NCBI RefSeq assembly: GCF_964199755.1 | Contig: NC_133918.1 | Span: forward strand, 1,488,001-1,552,000 | Reading direction: 5' to 3' | DNA: 64,000 nt | From: Larus michahellis | Lineage: Eukaryota > Chordata > Aves > Charadriiformes > Laridae | Shown: one piece after another, positions 1 to 11,100 of the stretch | Layout: each line of letters starts with the position of its first letter | Numbering within the stretch: the stretch's first letter is position 1 | Made by a program: the position numbers and the translations under genes | The notes under the pieces: model-generated | Seen by the model: only the letters and a program-made list of their open reading frames with translations | The model's database searches: none | What the model was told of the DNA's origin: nothing

Positions 1-99
1 ACCGCCAACGCCATGGCATGGCACGGCGGCACCCGAACCCTGTGGAGCCGCCACAGCAAACTCACAGCTATTTTTTCTTCCTCTGGCGGTTCCTCCCAG

Positions 100-3000
100 C
101 TCCGCTCAACGTGACGGGACCCCCCGGCCCCATCACCGTGGCCATGGGTGAGGACGTGGTGTTGCCCTGCCGCTTCTCCGCGGAGCAGAGCGTGCAGGAA
201 ACGGAGGTGGTCTGGTTTCGGGAGCAGTTCTCGCCCTTTGTGCATCGCTACAAGGGCGGGCAGGACCAGTACGGGGAGCAGATGCCTCAATACCAAGGGC
301 GCACTGAGCTGCTGAAGGACGGCCTCGCCAAGGGCAGCGTGGACTTGAAAATTTTCCACATCCGTCTGTCTGACAGAGGGAATTACACCTGCTTCGTTCA
401 CCGTGGCTTGGATTATGACGAGGCTGTGGTGGAGCTGAAGGTGACAGGTCTGTAGTGCGCGTCCCTGGTACCTCTCATTTACTCGCTTGTAGCCAGCACT
501 CTTCTTCCCTGTCCTTCTTCCCTGTCCTTTTTCCCAGCAGCAATTTCAGGTGGTTGCTTTGGAAAGAGGGTTTTATTAAGTCCCATGGTTGAAAATACCA
601 AGAAGAGAGGTCTCGTCTCGTCTCGTCTCTTCTCTTCTCTTCTCTTCTCTTCTCTTCTCTTCTCTTCTCTTCTCTTCTCTTCTCTTCTCTTCTCTTCTCT
701 TCTCTTCTCTTCTCTTCTCTTCTCTTCTCTTCTCTTCTCTTCTCTTTTCTCTTCTCTTCTCTTCTCTGAGGTAGTCTCAGAGAGGTTAAATTGCCTACTG
801 AGTGGCTCTGGAAGGAGCTCGTGAGATACGCCGCCTCCTTCAGAAGGGTTCTTGATATTGTTTTCTTCATATAAATGGGTGTAAGAAAAAATACGGCATT
901 GCGTAATAAAGTAAGAATGTCTTGGCTCCTGCTTTTATATTTCACTATCCAGGCCTGCAGATTATTTTGCTTCAGTAGAAGCCCCTGGAGCAGATCTTTG
1001 AGTTATGTGAAAAAGACTGTAAGAAATTTCCTGACTCCAGGTGACGCTTCTTTTTAAAAAAAAAACCTGGGATTTGTCTATTTTGAAGTTCATCCCTTCT
1101 TGTCAGGGAGAGGGCCAGCCAGGCCACCTTATTCCCCGCTATCTGGCATCCCGCCGGATCACCTGGGATCTCTGTTTTCCCGCAGCCAGTGGCTCTGCCC
1201 CGCTCGTCGCGCTGGAGCAGTACCAGGGCGGGGGGATCCGGGTGGCCTGTCGCTCGGCCGGCTGGTACCCCCAGCCCCAGGTGCTGTGGCGAGATTCCCA
1301 CGGGCGGCATCTCCCATCCCACTCGGAAAGCGTTACCCAGGACGAGAGCGGCCTCTTTGCGGCGGAAAGCAGCATCATCCTCACCAGGGGCCCGTACCAG
1401 AACCTCTCCTGCGCCATCCGACATGCCCTGCAGAGCCAAGAACGGGGATCCCCTTTCTACATATCAGGTGAGCGGAGGACGCGGGCTGTGCCCTCTCAAC
1501 GCTCCCGATGGAGCTGTGTTTGGCAAGCGCCACCGGCAGAAAACCTCAGGTGCCTTTTGCTCAGTGCATCGAGTGCATTTGGCAGCGGCGTTTGGGCGGG
1601 CGTGCTGCCAAAATTCACTGGTTCTGTCTCGACGAAGTGCGGGTTTGGCGGGGGGGGGGCGGGAAGGGGAGGGAAAGGCAACCCCCATTGCAGCAGAATT
1701 TCTGCAGACAGCGGGGTTAAATACAAACGCTCCGAACACTGGAACCAAACAAAAAAGGAGAAACCAACCCATGCCCTTCGTCTCACCTGCTGTGAAATCC
1801 TGTCCTACTGGTTTGGTATGAGAAATAAACTGCCGTGTCTCATTTTAGCATCTACATATATTGAATATAGTTTATTTTTTCCTTGTCAAACAGCAAAGCT
1901 CCTTTTTTTTTACTGGAAGATTGATTTGGGGTGGGGAATATGTCAGAACAGAGACGCGATGGTGAACTGGACGAACCATACACAAAACCGCCCTGCGGGA
2001 TCACGTGCTTTTCAGCTGTATCCTGCTCCTTTTCTGCTTTGGGAATGAGCAAATTTGGGAGAATTTACTTCCCCAAATACCCATACCTATCTCCTGGTGA
2101 TACTGCTTGGCACTGGAGTGTTGCTGTTGACGTGTATGTTACCCTGTTTCTCATCCTACGTTGCCTAATGAAGTATAATAATTTTTTTTCCAAAGGAGAA
2201 GAAAGCATGATTTGACTAGAAATAATTTGGCGAGAAGTCCCTTTTCCCTTTAAGCCTGCCCCCCACAATGTACGCAGACAGAATGTCATCAGCCCGAAAC
2301 AAGTGCCGACTTGACTAAAATGTGGGTCGGGTTTTTTTTGTAATTATTATTTTTTGTCAGTTTGTGGAGTAGAGTTAAGGAGCTGGTTTTCACCCTCCAG
2401 GGGATTATTCAGACGTTCTTGGGATAAGCTTGTACGAAACAGAAACCATCAACCTCCCACCGCCGCTTGCAGAGTAACCCAACGCCTTTGGGCATTTTAT
2501 TTTTCAGATGCCTTTTTCCAAAACGCCCGTCCTTGGATGACCGCCCTGGGGGTGGTCCTGGTTGCCGTGTTCGCGCTCCTTACTATTGCCGTTTATCTGT
2601 TTAAAATTAAAGGTATCACCCCGGCGCGGGGCTTGGGGAGGGGGCTGGGCGGCCGCTGCGTTCGGCCACCCCTGGTTTTGACGGCTGGGTGGGTTTGGGA
2701 CGTGGCGGGGTCTTGTCTTGGTGTCTGGGACACGGGGGTGGCGCCAGGGAGCTTCAAGAACCAGAGATTTCATTTCTGGCAAGAAAAGAAAGGATGTTTC
2801 TCCGACAAAAAGGCTGGCAAAGGAGGGAGCGTGCGCCAGGCGCTCCTCTGCCAGCAGAAATGGAGCAATCATTCGCCTGGCCCTGCAAAACCACCAGGGC
2901 TTGGTCTCCCTCTGAAACCCACCCCCCCAGGGGATAAATGACACAGAGGACTAAAGGAAACAGAAATCCTCTGTTTTTTACCAGGCGGCGGTGATGGTGC

Positions 3001-6000
3001 AGGCACCGCAGCACTTTGTGCCTTGCAAGCGGCTGCGACTCAAGTGGCTTGAAAGCAGCTCGACAGAAAAGGACTTGGGAGTGTTGGTGGACAGCCGGCT
3101 GAATATGAGCCAGCAGTGTGCCCAGGTGGCCAAGGAGGCCAACAGCATCCTGGCCTGTATCAGGAATAGTGTGATGAGCCGGACTAGGGAAGTGATCATC
3201 CCCCTGTACTCGGCACTGGTGAGGCCCCACCTCGAGTACTGCGTTCAGTTTTGGGCCCCTCGCTACAAGAGGGACATTGAGGTGTTGGAGAGTGTCCAGA
3301 GAAGGGCTACAAAGCTGGTGAGGGGCCTGGAGGACAAACCTTATGAAGAACGACTGAGGGAGCTGGGGTTGTTTAGCCTGGAGAAGAGGAGGCTGAGGGG
3401 AGACCTCATCACCCTCTACAACTACCTGAAAGGAGGTTGTAGAGAGATGGGGGCTGACCTCTTCTCCCTGGGGACAAGTGATAGGACGAGGGGAAACGGG
3501 TTCAAGTTACGTCAGGGGAGGTTTAGATTAGATATTAGGAGACATTTTTTCACTGAAAGGGTTATTAAACATTGGAACAGGCTGCCCAGGGAGGTGGTGG
3601 ATTCACCATCCCTGGAGGTGTTTAAAAAAAGGGTAGATGGGGCACTGAGGGACATGGTTTAGAAGTGGCTCTTGTCAGGGTAGGCTAAAGGTTGGACTCG
3701 ATGATCTTAAAGGTCCCTTCCAACCTCAACAATTCTATGATTCTATTCTATGATTCTATGACTCCTGCTGAGGTTTAATCCGTCCTCTTTGGAAGGGGTG
3801 ATTTTTTTTAAATCATTTAGATTTTTATTTTTTTTCTTTTCTTTCGTAGGAAAGCAGGAGAAAAAAATAGGTAAGCTTTGCTTTCAGTTTTCCAGACGCT
3901 GGAGGAATTCCCTCAAATGGCAGAATTCCTGGGGCACGTTTCTGGGGGCCATGGGGGAGGGGAATGGCTTGGCTGGTAACTATAGAAAATTGTGACATGA
4001 TGAAATAACGAAATGTTGTAACTTTAAGGAAGGTCATTGCAGAACCAAAGCAAGCGTGAACAGATGTACCAACAGTGAACTTTGCTTTTCAAAGGGGTCT
4101 CAAGGTTCCTCCCAAAGCTGGAGGAAGATTTGGGGTGGCACGTTGCGCGTCGCAGGGGGTTCAGCTTTATCTCAGTACTAAAAAACCCCAGGGGTGGGAT
4201 GGTGGGGTGGCCCTGAAGGTGAAATTTAACCCCGTGCTCCCTCCTTGTCAATGCAAACCTGCCCCTTGGCCGCGGCCGTGGAGCTGGAGCTCAGATCTCC
4301 ATCGAGGCAGCGCTGGCCACTGCCCCAGGTGGGTCCAGGGAGGGTGGGCAAGATCCCCAAAAGTCTTGAAGAGCTCCTGGGCTGAAGCTTTTCCATCATG
4401 AGTAATTTTAGCCTCCTCCCCACCCCAACGATTGTACCGCTGAGAAAGGACTTGGCTTTGGTGGTGACGTTCTGTCCTGGTTTTGCTTTTCAGCGATGCA
4501 AGAGGCAGCACTGCGTAAGTCCCACTCCCCGTCTTCCCAGCGGAATCCTCCGTGAAAACGTTCAGGCCTTTTTATTCATCCTCTCGTCCCCTCCAAATGT
4601 CCTTTTTAGGCAGATTCTTTACTTCCCCCCCCCCAAACAATATGAAAATTCACTCTGAAAAGTCATTACCGTTTTTTCCCTGAGTGGCTGTCAGTGTTTT
4701 TTAACATTCTCATTTTAATTTAAGTAGTGAAATTGTTCTGAGAAGTTACGGGTTTGTGGGGGAAGGTTACAGAGACTTCAGCTGTTGAGAACTTTCTTAT
4801 AAAAATCTAGATTGCCTGATTACCAAGAAGTATAAAAAAACCCCAAACAACAAATCAACACCCGAAGAGGGCATTTATTTCTGTTTGGGTTTTTGCTCGC
4901 TTATAGCAAAATGCCACAAAATAGTTATTTGGCTATTAAAAATGAGCTCTTGCTGAACCGGTGCCGAGGCAGATTGATGGGGAAGATAAACACAGGGCAG
5001 CTCAGTGGGGAATCGCGAGCACCCTTGCAATCGGAGTAGGGATCAGCCCATCCGCCCCCCCTCCATCGCAGCCTCCCCTCGCCTGGGTGGTCCTTCAGCC
5101 GGATCCCAGGGAAGGGAGCGTGTCAAAGAGTAACCCGTGCGTGTTTCTCTCTGTTGTTCAGGGGACCGTGATGCAGAAATCGGTGAGTCCGCTTCTCTTC
5201 CTTGGCAGAGGATTTTTTTTTTATTCGTAGAGTCCGTTTAGGGTGGTGGGATTTGGTGGTCGGTTGTTTTTTTGGGTTTGTTTTTTTTTTTTTCTTTTTC
5301 ACTGTCGAAGTGTGACGTGAATTGAAAAGTGATCGGGGATCGGGGTAAAAAGGGAGAGTGAATCTGAGAACGAAAAAATGAAAGAAGATTGAAGATGCTG
5401 TCGGGGGCTGGGGATGGATGACTGCGCAGGCAGGGTGAGAGTGCCCTGCACGCCCTCGCTACTGGCACCGTGATTTGGTGGAAATGCCGGGTAACAGGTC
5501 CCCTTGGAGGCAAGGGACCTCCCAGAGACCTCTTCCCGGCCCAGATTTGAGCAGGAGAACCTGCCCCATCACCTGCAGAGCAGAGCAGCAGGCTTGGAGT
5601 GGGCGAGGGCACTGGCTGAAACGCCCCCCTCCTGCACATGGGGGTGGTTATGGGAGACGTTATGTCCAGATCAACGTCCCACGGCCCATTTGTGCTGATT
5701 TATCTTGTTTTTCAGAAAAGCAAGCTGAGGAGCTTGGTGAGTATCATCCTCTTCCCTGTGTGGGAGACTTTTCAGTTGGGCCATGGTCTCACCTGGGTTT
5801 TGCAGGTGTGCCCCAGTTTTGATTTTCCTGTTGGGAAAGGAAGAGGTAGCAAATGCTGAACTCATTTCAGAAATGTTCTTCTCCTTTGCTCTCTGTGTGT
5901 TTTTGAGCTATTCCCTGTAATGCTTCTGTATCAAGAAGAAAATGCTTTCAGTTTTCAAAGAAAGTACAAACAGACCATGAATATCTGTGTCCAGTTCTGG

Positions 6001-7763
6001 GCTCCCCGGTTCCAGAAGGACAGGGAACTGCTGGAGAGGGGACAGCAAAGGGCTGCCAAGATGCTGAGGGCACTGGAACACCTCTCTGATGGAGAAAGGC
6101 TGAGGGATTGGGGTCTCTTCAGTCTGGAAAAAAGACGGCTGAGGGGGGATCGTATCAACGCTCATAAATACTGAAAGGGGGGGTGTCAGGAGGATGGGGC
6201 CAGGCTCTTCTCAGTGGTGCCCGGGGACAGGACAAGGGGTAACGGGCACAAACTTGCCCATGGGAAGTTCCATCTCAACCCGAGGAGGAACTTCTTTGCT
6301 GTGAGGGTGGCAGAGCCCTGGCACAGGCTGCCCAGAGAGGTGGGGGAGTCTCCGTCTCTGGAGACATCCCAACCCCGCCTGGACGCGTTCCTGTGCCACC
6401 TGCTGTGGGTGACCCTGCTGTGGCCGGGGGTTGGAGGAGATGATCTCCAGAGGTCCCTTCCAACCCTATGATTCTATGATTCTATGATCTGTCTGAATTG
6501 GGCGGGCAGCGTGGGCATATCTGTGGGAAATGGATGGGGCACTTTCTCATAGCTCCATGTTGCAGTTTTGAAGCTACACGCTGTGAGAAGACTTTCCCAA
6601 ATACAGCAACAATTCAGAAAACGTGCCACTAGACTGGCGTCTCGTTATCCTCAGCTAATCCAGTACAAGTGTGTTCAGATTACATCTCATCTGCGGTTTG
6701 TGTTTTGTTTTGTTTTGTTTTTTTAAAGCATGGAGAAGATACGCAGTGCCAATAGAAGAAGGTAATTAAAGTTTGGTCTTTCAGGGTGCTGAATCATCTT
6801 CCCTGCTTTAAGCTCCCATCCTGGTAGTTCCCCTCCTGCAGTGCTGCTGGTGGGACCGGGGGTGCTTCTGCCAGCCCCCGCTTTACGGGAGGAAGCGTAA
6901 CACTCCGGCTCCTTGGTCATTTGGTGCCTCAAAACACCAGTTGCCCCAGTTTCAGGCAAGTCTGGAGAGTCCTGCTCCTCAGTGAGCAGTGCTGGTCACA
7001 TTTTAGAAACACGGGGACTTTTTCAGCCTGGAGGTCTGCTGACAGTCCTCTCCCCTCCCTGCTCGATGTCATCTCTCTGCTTAATTTTCTGTTCCTTGCA
7101 CTAATATTGTTACCTTATGCAGCTTGCCAAGCTGCAGTCTGCCAGCCGTCGCTTGCAGCCTTTTTCTTCTTCCTTGTGCAGCCCCAGCAAGGATCTCTCC
7201 CGGGGTGAGCTCTGCCATGACGTGTTGACTCCATCTCTCCTGCAGCGAAGGTGGTTCTGGATCCGGACACAGCCCACTGTGACCTTGTCCTGTCTGACGA
7301 CTGCAAAAGTGTGAAACGACAAGACACGCGGCAGGACATCCCCGACATCCCGGAGAGATTTAACCCATGGCGCTGCGTGCTGGGCCGTGAAGGCTTCACC
7401 TCGGGGAGATACTACTGGGAGGTGGAGGCGGTGGATGGAGGAGGCTGGACTGTGGGCGTCTCTAGAGAAGATGTGAAAAGGAAAGGCGAGATCGAGTTTA
7501 AACCGGAGGAGGGCATCTGGGCAGTGGGGCAGTGGGCAGGACACTTCCAAGCTCTCACATCCCCTAATCGCACTCTCCTTCCTGAAATCCAGACTCCCAA
7601 GCGGATTCGTGTCTCTCTGGATTACGAAGAAGGACGGGTGGCATTTTTCAGTGTCGATGAGGAGATTCCCATCTTCACATTTCCACTGGTTTCGTTCGAG
7701 GGAATAAGAGTACTGCCTTGGGTCTGGCTGGGTCCTGGGACGTGGCTCAAAATGTGGCCCTGA
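100..7763 (+). CDS. Butyrophilin-like receptor (IgV-IgC-TM-heptads-B30.2), 5' exon missing
   Basis: A type I membrane protein of the butyrophilin/BG immunoglobulin superfamily. Exons I can place: IgV 100-447 (348 bp), IgC-like 1186-1467 (282 bp), transmembrane 2508-2612 (105 bp), heptads 3850-3870, 4494-4514, 5162-5182 and 5716-5736 (21 bp each), 6729-6761 (33 bp), and B30.2 plus stop 7246-7763. All junctions are phase 1 with AG/GT borders. The IgV shows the VLPC and NYTC cysteines; the IgC shows [10 protein letters not shown] and NLSC. The last exon opens with the PRY motif LDPDTAH and contains YYWEVE. Three N-glycosylation sequons (NVT, NYT, NLS) are visible. The exon with the start codon and signal peptide lies left of the window. 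The visible exons give about 456 residues. Its architecture and its linkage to NDUFA11/RANBP3 make it a candidate orthologue of chicken Tvc on chromosome 28; that is inference, and another BTN1A1-like paralogue is possible. Confidence 0.85.
611..767. repeat. Pentanucleotide microsatellite (TCTCT)n
   Basis: About 157 bp of a 5-bp pyrimidine repeat inside the intron between the IgV and IgC exons. The first three units are TCTCG, then nearly perfect TCTCT with one TTTCT-type interruption near 746-750. The open frames that run through it are repeat artefacts. The rest of this intron (448-1185) shows nothing else recognisable. Confidence 0.97.
2995..3762 (+). mobile_element. CR1 LINE, 5'-truncated, plus orientation
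   Basis: Carries the end of CR1 ORF2 with an open frame up to the stop at 3660-3662. Diagnostic stretches are [22 protein letters not shown] and [13 protein letters not shown]. The 3' end is the repeated ATTCTATGATTCT tail at about 3731-3760. It sits in the intron between the transmembrane exon and the first heptad exon of the butyrophilin-like gene. The intact frame suggests a relatively young copy. The 5' limit is approximate. Confidence 0.95.
3850..6761 (+). other. Array of 21-bp heptad micro-exons of the butyrophilin-like gene
   Basis: Four exons of exactly 21 bp (3850-3870, 4494-4514, 5162-5182, 5716-5736) followed by one of 33 bp (6729-6761), each with an AG before and GTAAG/GTGAG-type donor after, all phase 1. 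They read [28 protein letters not shown] and [11 protein letters not shown]. Each heptad ends in I or L, giving a short cytoplasmic coiled coil between membrane and B30.2 domain. Because each exon is an in-frame unit, skipping or duplicating one changes tail length without frameshift. Such micro-exons are characteristic of avian BG and butyrophilin genes. Confidence 0.85.
5980..6490 (+). mobile_element. CR1 LINE fragment, plus orientation
   Basis: Shows the CR1 ORF2 end ([31 protein letters not shown]) interrupted by a stop near 6172, then the 3' end with ATTCTATGATTCTATGAT at about 6471-6488. It lies in the intron between the fourth heptad exon and the 33-bp exon. It belongs to a different CR1 subfamily from the copy at 2995, and shares its wording with the copies at 50966 and 59324. 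Confidence 0.93.
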
Positions 7764-8149
7764 TGAAAAGGAGTGAGTAAGAGAAGGCTTTTTTAGGGGA
7801 CCTCAGTAGTTCAGACTCACGGAAAGAATTAGGTGGGAAGGAAGTTGTGGAGGTTTCTTCTGTAACCACCTGCTCACCACAGGGCTAACCTCAAAGCTGC
7901 CTTAGGTGTTTCTGGACCTTGTTCAGCTGAATTGCATAGGAGCTCCAAGGGTGGAGATCTGGTTTCCTCTCCGCACGTCTGCCCCAGGGCTGCAGCTCTC
8001 TCAAGGGGAAGAATTAAGCCTTTATGTCTGTCAGAGTTTCCCCAGCTGCAGCTTGTCACTGTTGCCTTTCATCCTCACTCTCTGCCCGTTGAACAACACT
8101 TCTACTGAAAGGACACTGCCACAACAGGGATCGCTTTTTAAATGTACGG

Positions 8150-8155
8150 AATAAA
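8150..8155 (+). other. Polyadenylation signal of the butyrophilin-like gene
   Basis: AATAAA about 390 bp after the stop codon at 7761-7763, the first canonical signal downstream. It would give a 3' UTR of roughly 0.4 kb. Confidence 0.6.
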
Positions 8156-9400
8156 GTTACTTCAGTAGGATTCGTCTGTATGCGTGTCAGCACCAAATGT
8201 CTGTGTCCGAGGCGTTGTTTCCACCTCCTTTTAGCCTGTGGGGAGTTGCAGGCACTTTTGAGAAAATGCTTCACCACGTCCTACAGGAGGCAACGAAGGC
8301 ATGTCCATGGGATGAGTCCATGGCTGTGCTTGTCCCCGGGCCTGCCCGCCGCACGAGCCCAGATGACGATCTCACCTGGAGACATCTAAGACAGTGAGAT
8401 GGATTTCCACCTTTGGTCGCTCATTCTAGGGAAGGAAAAGTTGCTTTTGTTTACAGTGCTGAGGACCCGGAGCAGGCTCAGAATGTCCCACATGGGCTGA
8501 AATGAAGCTGGAGAAACGAAAAATTCATATGAAGAAGGGTGTCTCGTATTGAGGCATGTTTTCAGGCAACTCCGGATTACTTTGCTGTAGTGGAAACTGC
8601 CACCTGCAGGGGGAGAACAGAAGTATGTGCTTCCTCTGAGGCCAGACGTCCTTTCGCACCACATTCAGCGGATGTCCAGCAAGCATGGACCGTTCCAAGG
8701 GAAGGCATCACTGTTACTGCTGAATTCACAGGCTTCTCAGGAACGAAAGAGGATGCACTTGCGTGTGTGCCAGGGTAGGTCAGTTCATGTTTAACCTTGG
8801 GCAGATCCATCCTCGCACCATGAAGGAACCCAAAGGGAGCAGCTCAAAGATGCTATTAGACCTTTCACCTTTCTCTCTGGGCTTGCCCAGCCCCCAGGAG
8901 TAATGCTCCCAGAGGTTGGTGGTCATGTCTCAGCTTTGTTCCTTACCGTGCACAAGGACTCCTTGGGTCTTCTCTTTCTCTTGTCCTGCTCCTTCAGGGG
9001 CTGAAGCAGGTGGGGTGAAGGACCTTTTGAAGGTTCAGGGTGTCCTAGTGCATTCATCCACCTGGAAAAGGGAGACAGAGAGGCACGAGCAATGATAAGG
9101 GCTGTGGGTTGGGAACGCGTGGCCATGGCATGGAAGAGCAACCGGTGGTGTCGTAGGGGATGCTCTAGGTCTAGCGTGAGGGTAAGAGTAGTGCTGTGGA
9201 GGAGGGGAAACCACATGAAGGCTTAATCCCTGGGATCCTATGAGAAGACCCTTTCCCTTCCTATCCCCTGCTTTCTGCTGGAAATCGTTGATGGAGAATC
9301 AAAAACCAGCCCCCCAGGTTCTGCCTCAGCTGCTGCCTCCAGCCCTCTTACTGCAAGCTGAATTAAAATCCCCCTGCAGCGAGAGGGCTGGGGATGAGAG
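8156..9400. other. Intergenic stretch, nothing recognised
   Basis: No conserved reading frame, splice-consistent exon or clear repeat was seen on either strand. The short frames here are unsupported. Confidence 0.5.
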
Positions 9401-9404
9401 AGAG

Positions 9405-9745
9405 TCTGGGAGAGGACATGGGGGGCAGCTGGCCTCAATGGGCCAGAGGGACATTCCATTCCATGCAGCGTCATGCTCAGCAATAAAACTTGGGGCGAGT
9501 GGGGGTGGAATCTCTCAAAGTAGTGTTGCTCGAGGACTGGTTGGGCATCGATCTGGTGGGAGGTGGTGAGCGAACACTTTTGCATCACTTTTTTTCCTCT
9601 CTCTGTTTCCTTCACTCATTAAACTGTCTTTATCTTGACCCACAAGGGGGTTTTATCACACTTTTGCTTTACCAGGTCTCTCCCCCATCCCGCTATAGAG
9701 GCAGTGCTTAGCTGCTGGCCAGGGTTGACCCACCACAATCCACAG
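9405..9745 (+). mobile_element. LTR relic of an endogenous retrovirus (partial)
   Basis: The stretch has the layout of a retroviral LTR in plus orientation: a degenerate TATA-like AGCAATAAAAC near 9480, then a T/C-rich transcribed part with ATTAAACTGTCTTTATC around 9618, and an end near CTCTCCCCCATCCCGC at about 9681-9696. I associate this wording with avian ERVL-type solo LTRs, from memory only. The 5' part is not recognisable and no internal viral genes are present. Both borders are approximate. Confidence 0.5.
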
Positions 9746-11097
9746 AATGGAAAACAAGTAGAAAACTACTATCTCCCCTCCTCTGTAGCATATCCCCTGG
9801 CAGCTTTTGGATGACCCTCCAGCCCTGCAGTCCAAGATGCTCTGCAATGACCTATGGGCCAGGGTAGTGGAGACAGCTAGGCTGCAGGAGCAGACGGCAG
9901 GAGGAACTGCAAAACCGAGCTCCTTCCTCTTCCTCTAATCTCCTTGCCTGGTCTGTGCTGCAGCTTCTCCCACAGATGTTAAAGCTGTCTTGCAGCTCTC
10001 CAGAAGAGCCATCCCCATTTTTTCTGGCAAGCCAGAAAGAAAGGATCCCTTGTCTACACCACGAACAACTAGCTGAGGTAATGTGCAGAAACTGTTTCTC
10101 GCTGGTATGCCAACTAGGCACCCTGAGGTGCCTCAAGGATCAAGGGCCAGAGCGTGCTGAGAAAGAGCCGCCTTGAAGCAGAGGAAGGGGCAGACATTTG
10201 TGTAAGGGACCCTTTTCCCAGGATGTAAAAAGGTGCAAGGGCTCCTCCGGAGTGCAGCCCTCCCCCCTTCACTGCGCAGAAGCAAGAAATTATGGAGCCG
10301 GTCTCCAGTTGAGGCTTTTCCAAGGAGACTGGTGTGGCAGCGCAGTTGAAGCGAGGGCTGTGCTAAGGACAGGAGATGGGTTTGGCTTCTCAGGAAGCCG
10401 CAGCTCCCTTCCCACAGCTGTGCCTGCTGATAGAGCGCCCGGGCAGTGCTGCCACCAGCACTGCCACCAGACCAGCACTTGGGCAGGAAAGCAAAGGATG
10501 GAGGGTCCACGGGTGAGTCCCAGGGAATCGGTGTCCGTCAGGGGCTGGGTACTCCGGGTAGCCACATCTCTGCGTGGGAAGCTTTTTTGATGTGACTCTT
10601 ACTTTGTGAACCCAAATCAAGCAGAGGGCTCAGCTGGTGTTGGGTAAGAGCATAGTCAGGGAGCTTCTTCCAGCACACGGCTTTTCTGGGCTGGGGTGGG
10701 TGTGGGTGTGCAGGGACGTGAACACCGCGGAGCTATTGCTTTTGCAGTGGTGAGGGCAGCAATGCCACCCCGGCAGAGGAGGCACCACCATGAGGAGGTG
10801 TGTGCCTCAGGTTCTGCCTCCCGTGGAGGAGGATGAGGTGAGCGAAAGGGCAGAGATGGTGTCTCCTTGCTGGACCTCCTGCCCTCCAAGGACGAGATGA
10901 CAGAGTGGGTGCTGGCAGTAGTTGTGGGACTCATCTCTCCTTTCCATCCTCCCAGGGAGGAGATGTGGGGCTCAGAGGGCTCCCAAAGGGTGTGGTGGGG
11001 GATGCCAGCTCTCTTACAAATGGTGCTTGCGTGGACAGAAAGGTGACCTGTAGGTGCATGCCTGCCTGTGCCTACGCCTCTTGGCTCTCCCCTCCAG
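9746..11097. other. Upstream region of GP1BA
   Basis: No independent coding gene was found. A splice acceptor (CCCCTCCAG) ends at 11097, three bases before the GP1BA start, so a non-coding first exon is expected upstream. A donor-like GATGAG/GTGAGC at about 10833-10844 is one weak candidate for its end. The long minus-strand frame 10656-11738 is antisense to GP1BA and is not considered real. Confidence 0.4.
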
Positions 11098-11100
11098 GCC

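Noticed and set aside
475-945. Minus-strand 156-residue frame with a long REEKR repeat, and its plus-strand counterparts rich in SSLLF
   Set aside because: Translation of the pentanucleotide microsatellite; no splice or domain support.
2991-3662. 223-residue plus-strand open frame inside the butyrophilin-like gene
   Set aside because: CR1 ORF2 end belonging to the inserted LINE.
7131-7206. Possible extra heptad exon before the B30.2 exon
   Set aside because: AG/GT pairs exist (for example an acceptor ending GTGCAG near 7182), but the enclosed length is 23 bp, not a multiple of three, so it would break the phase-1 pattern.
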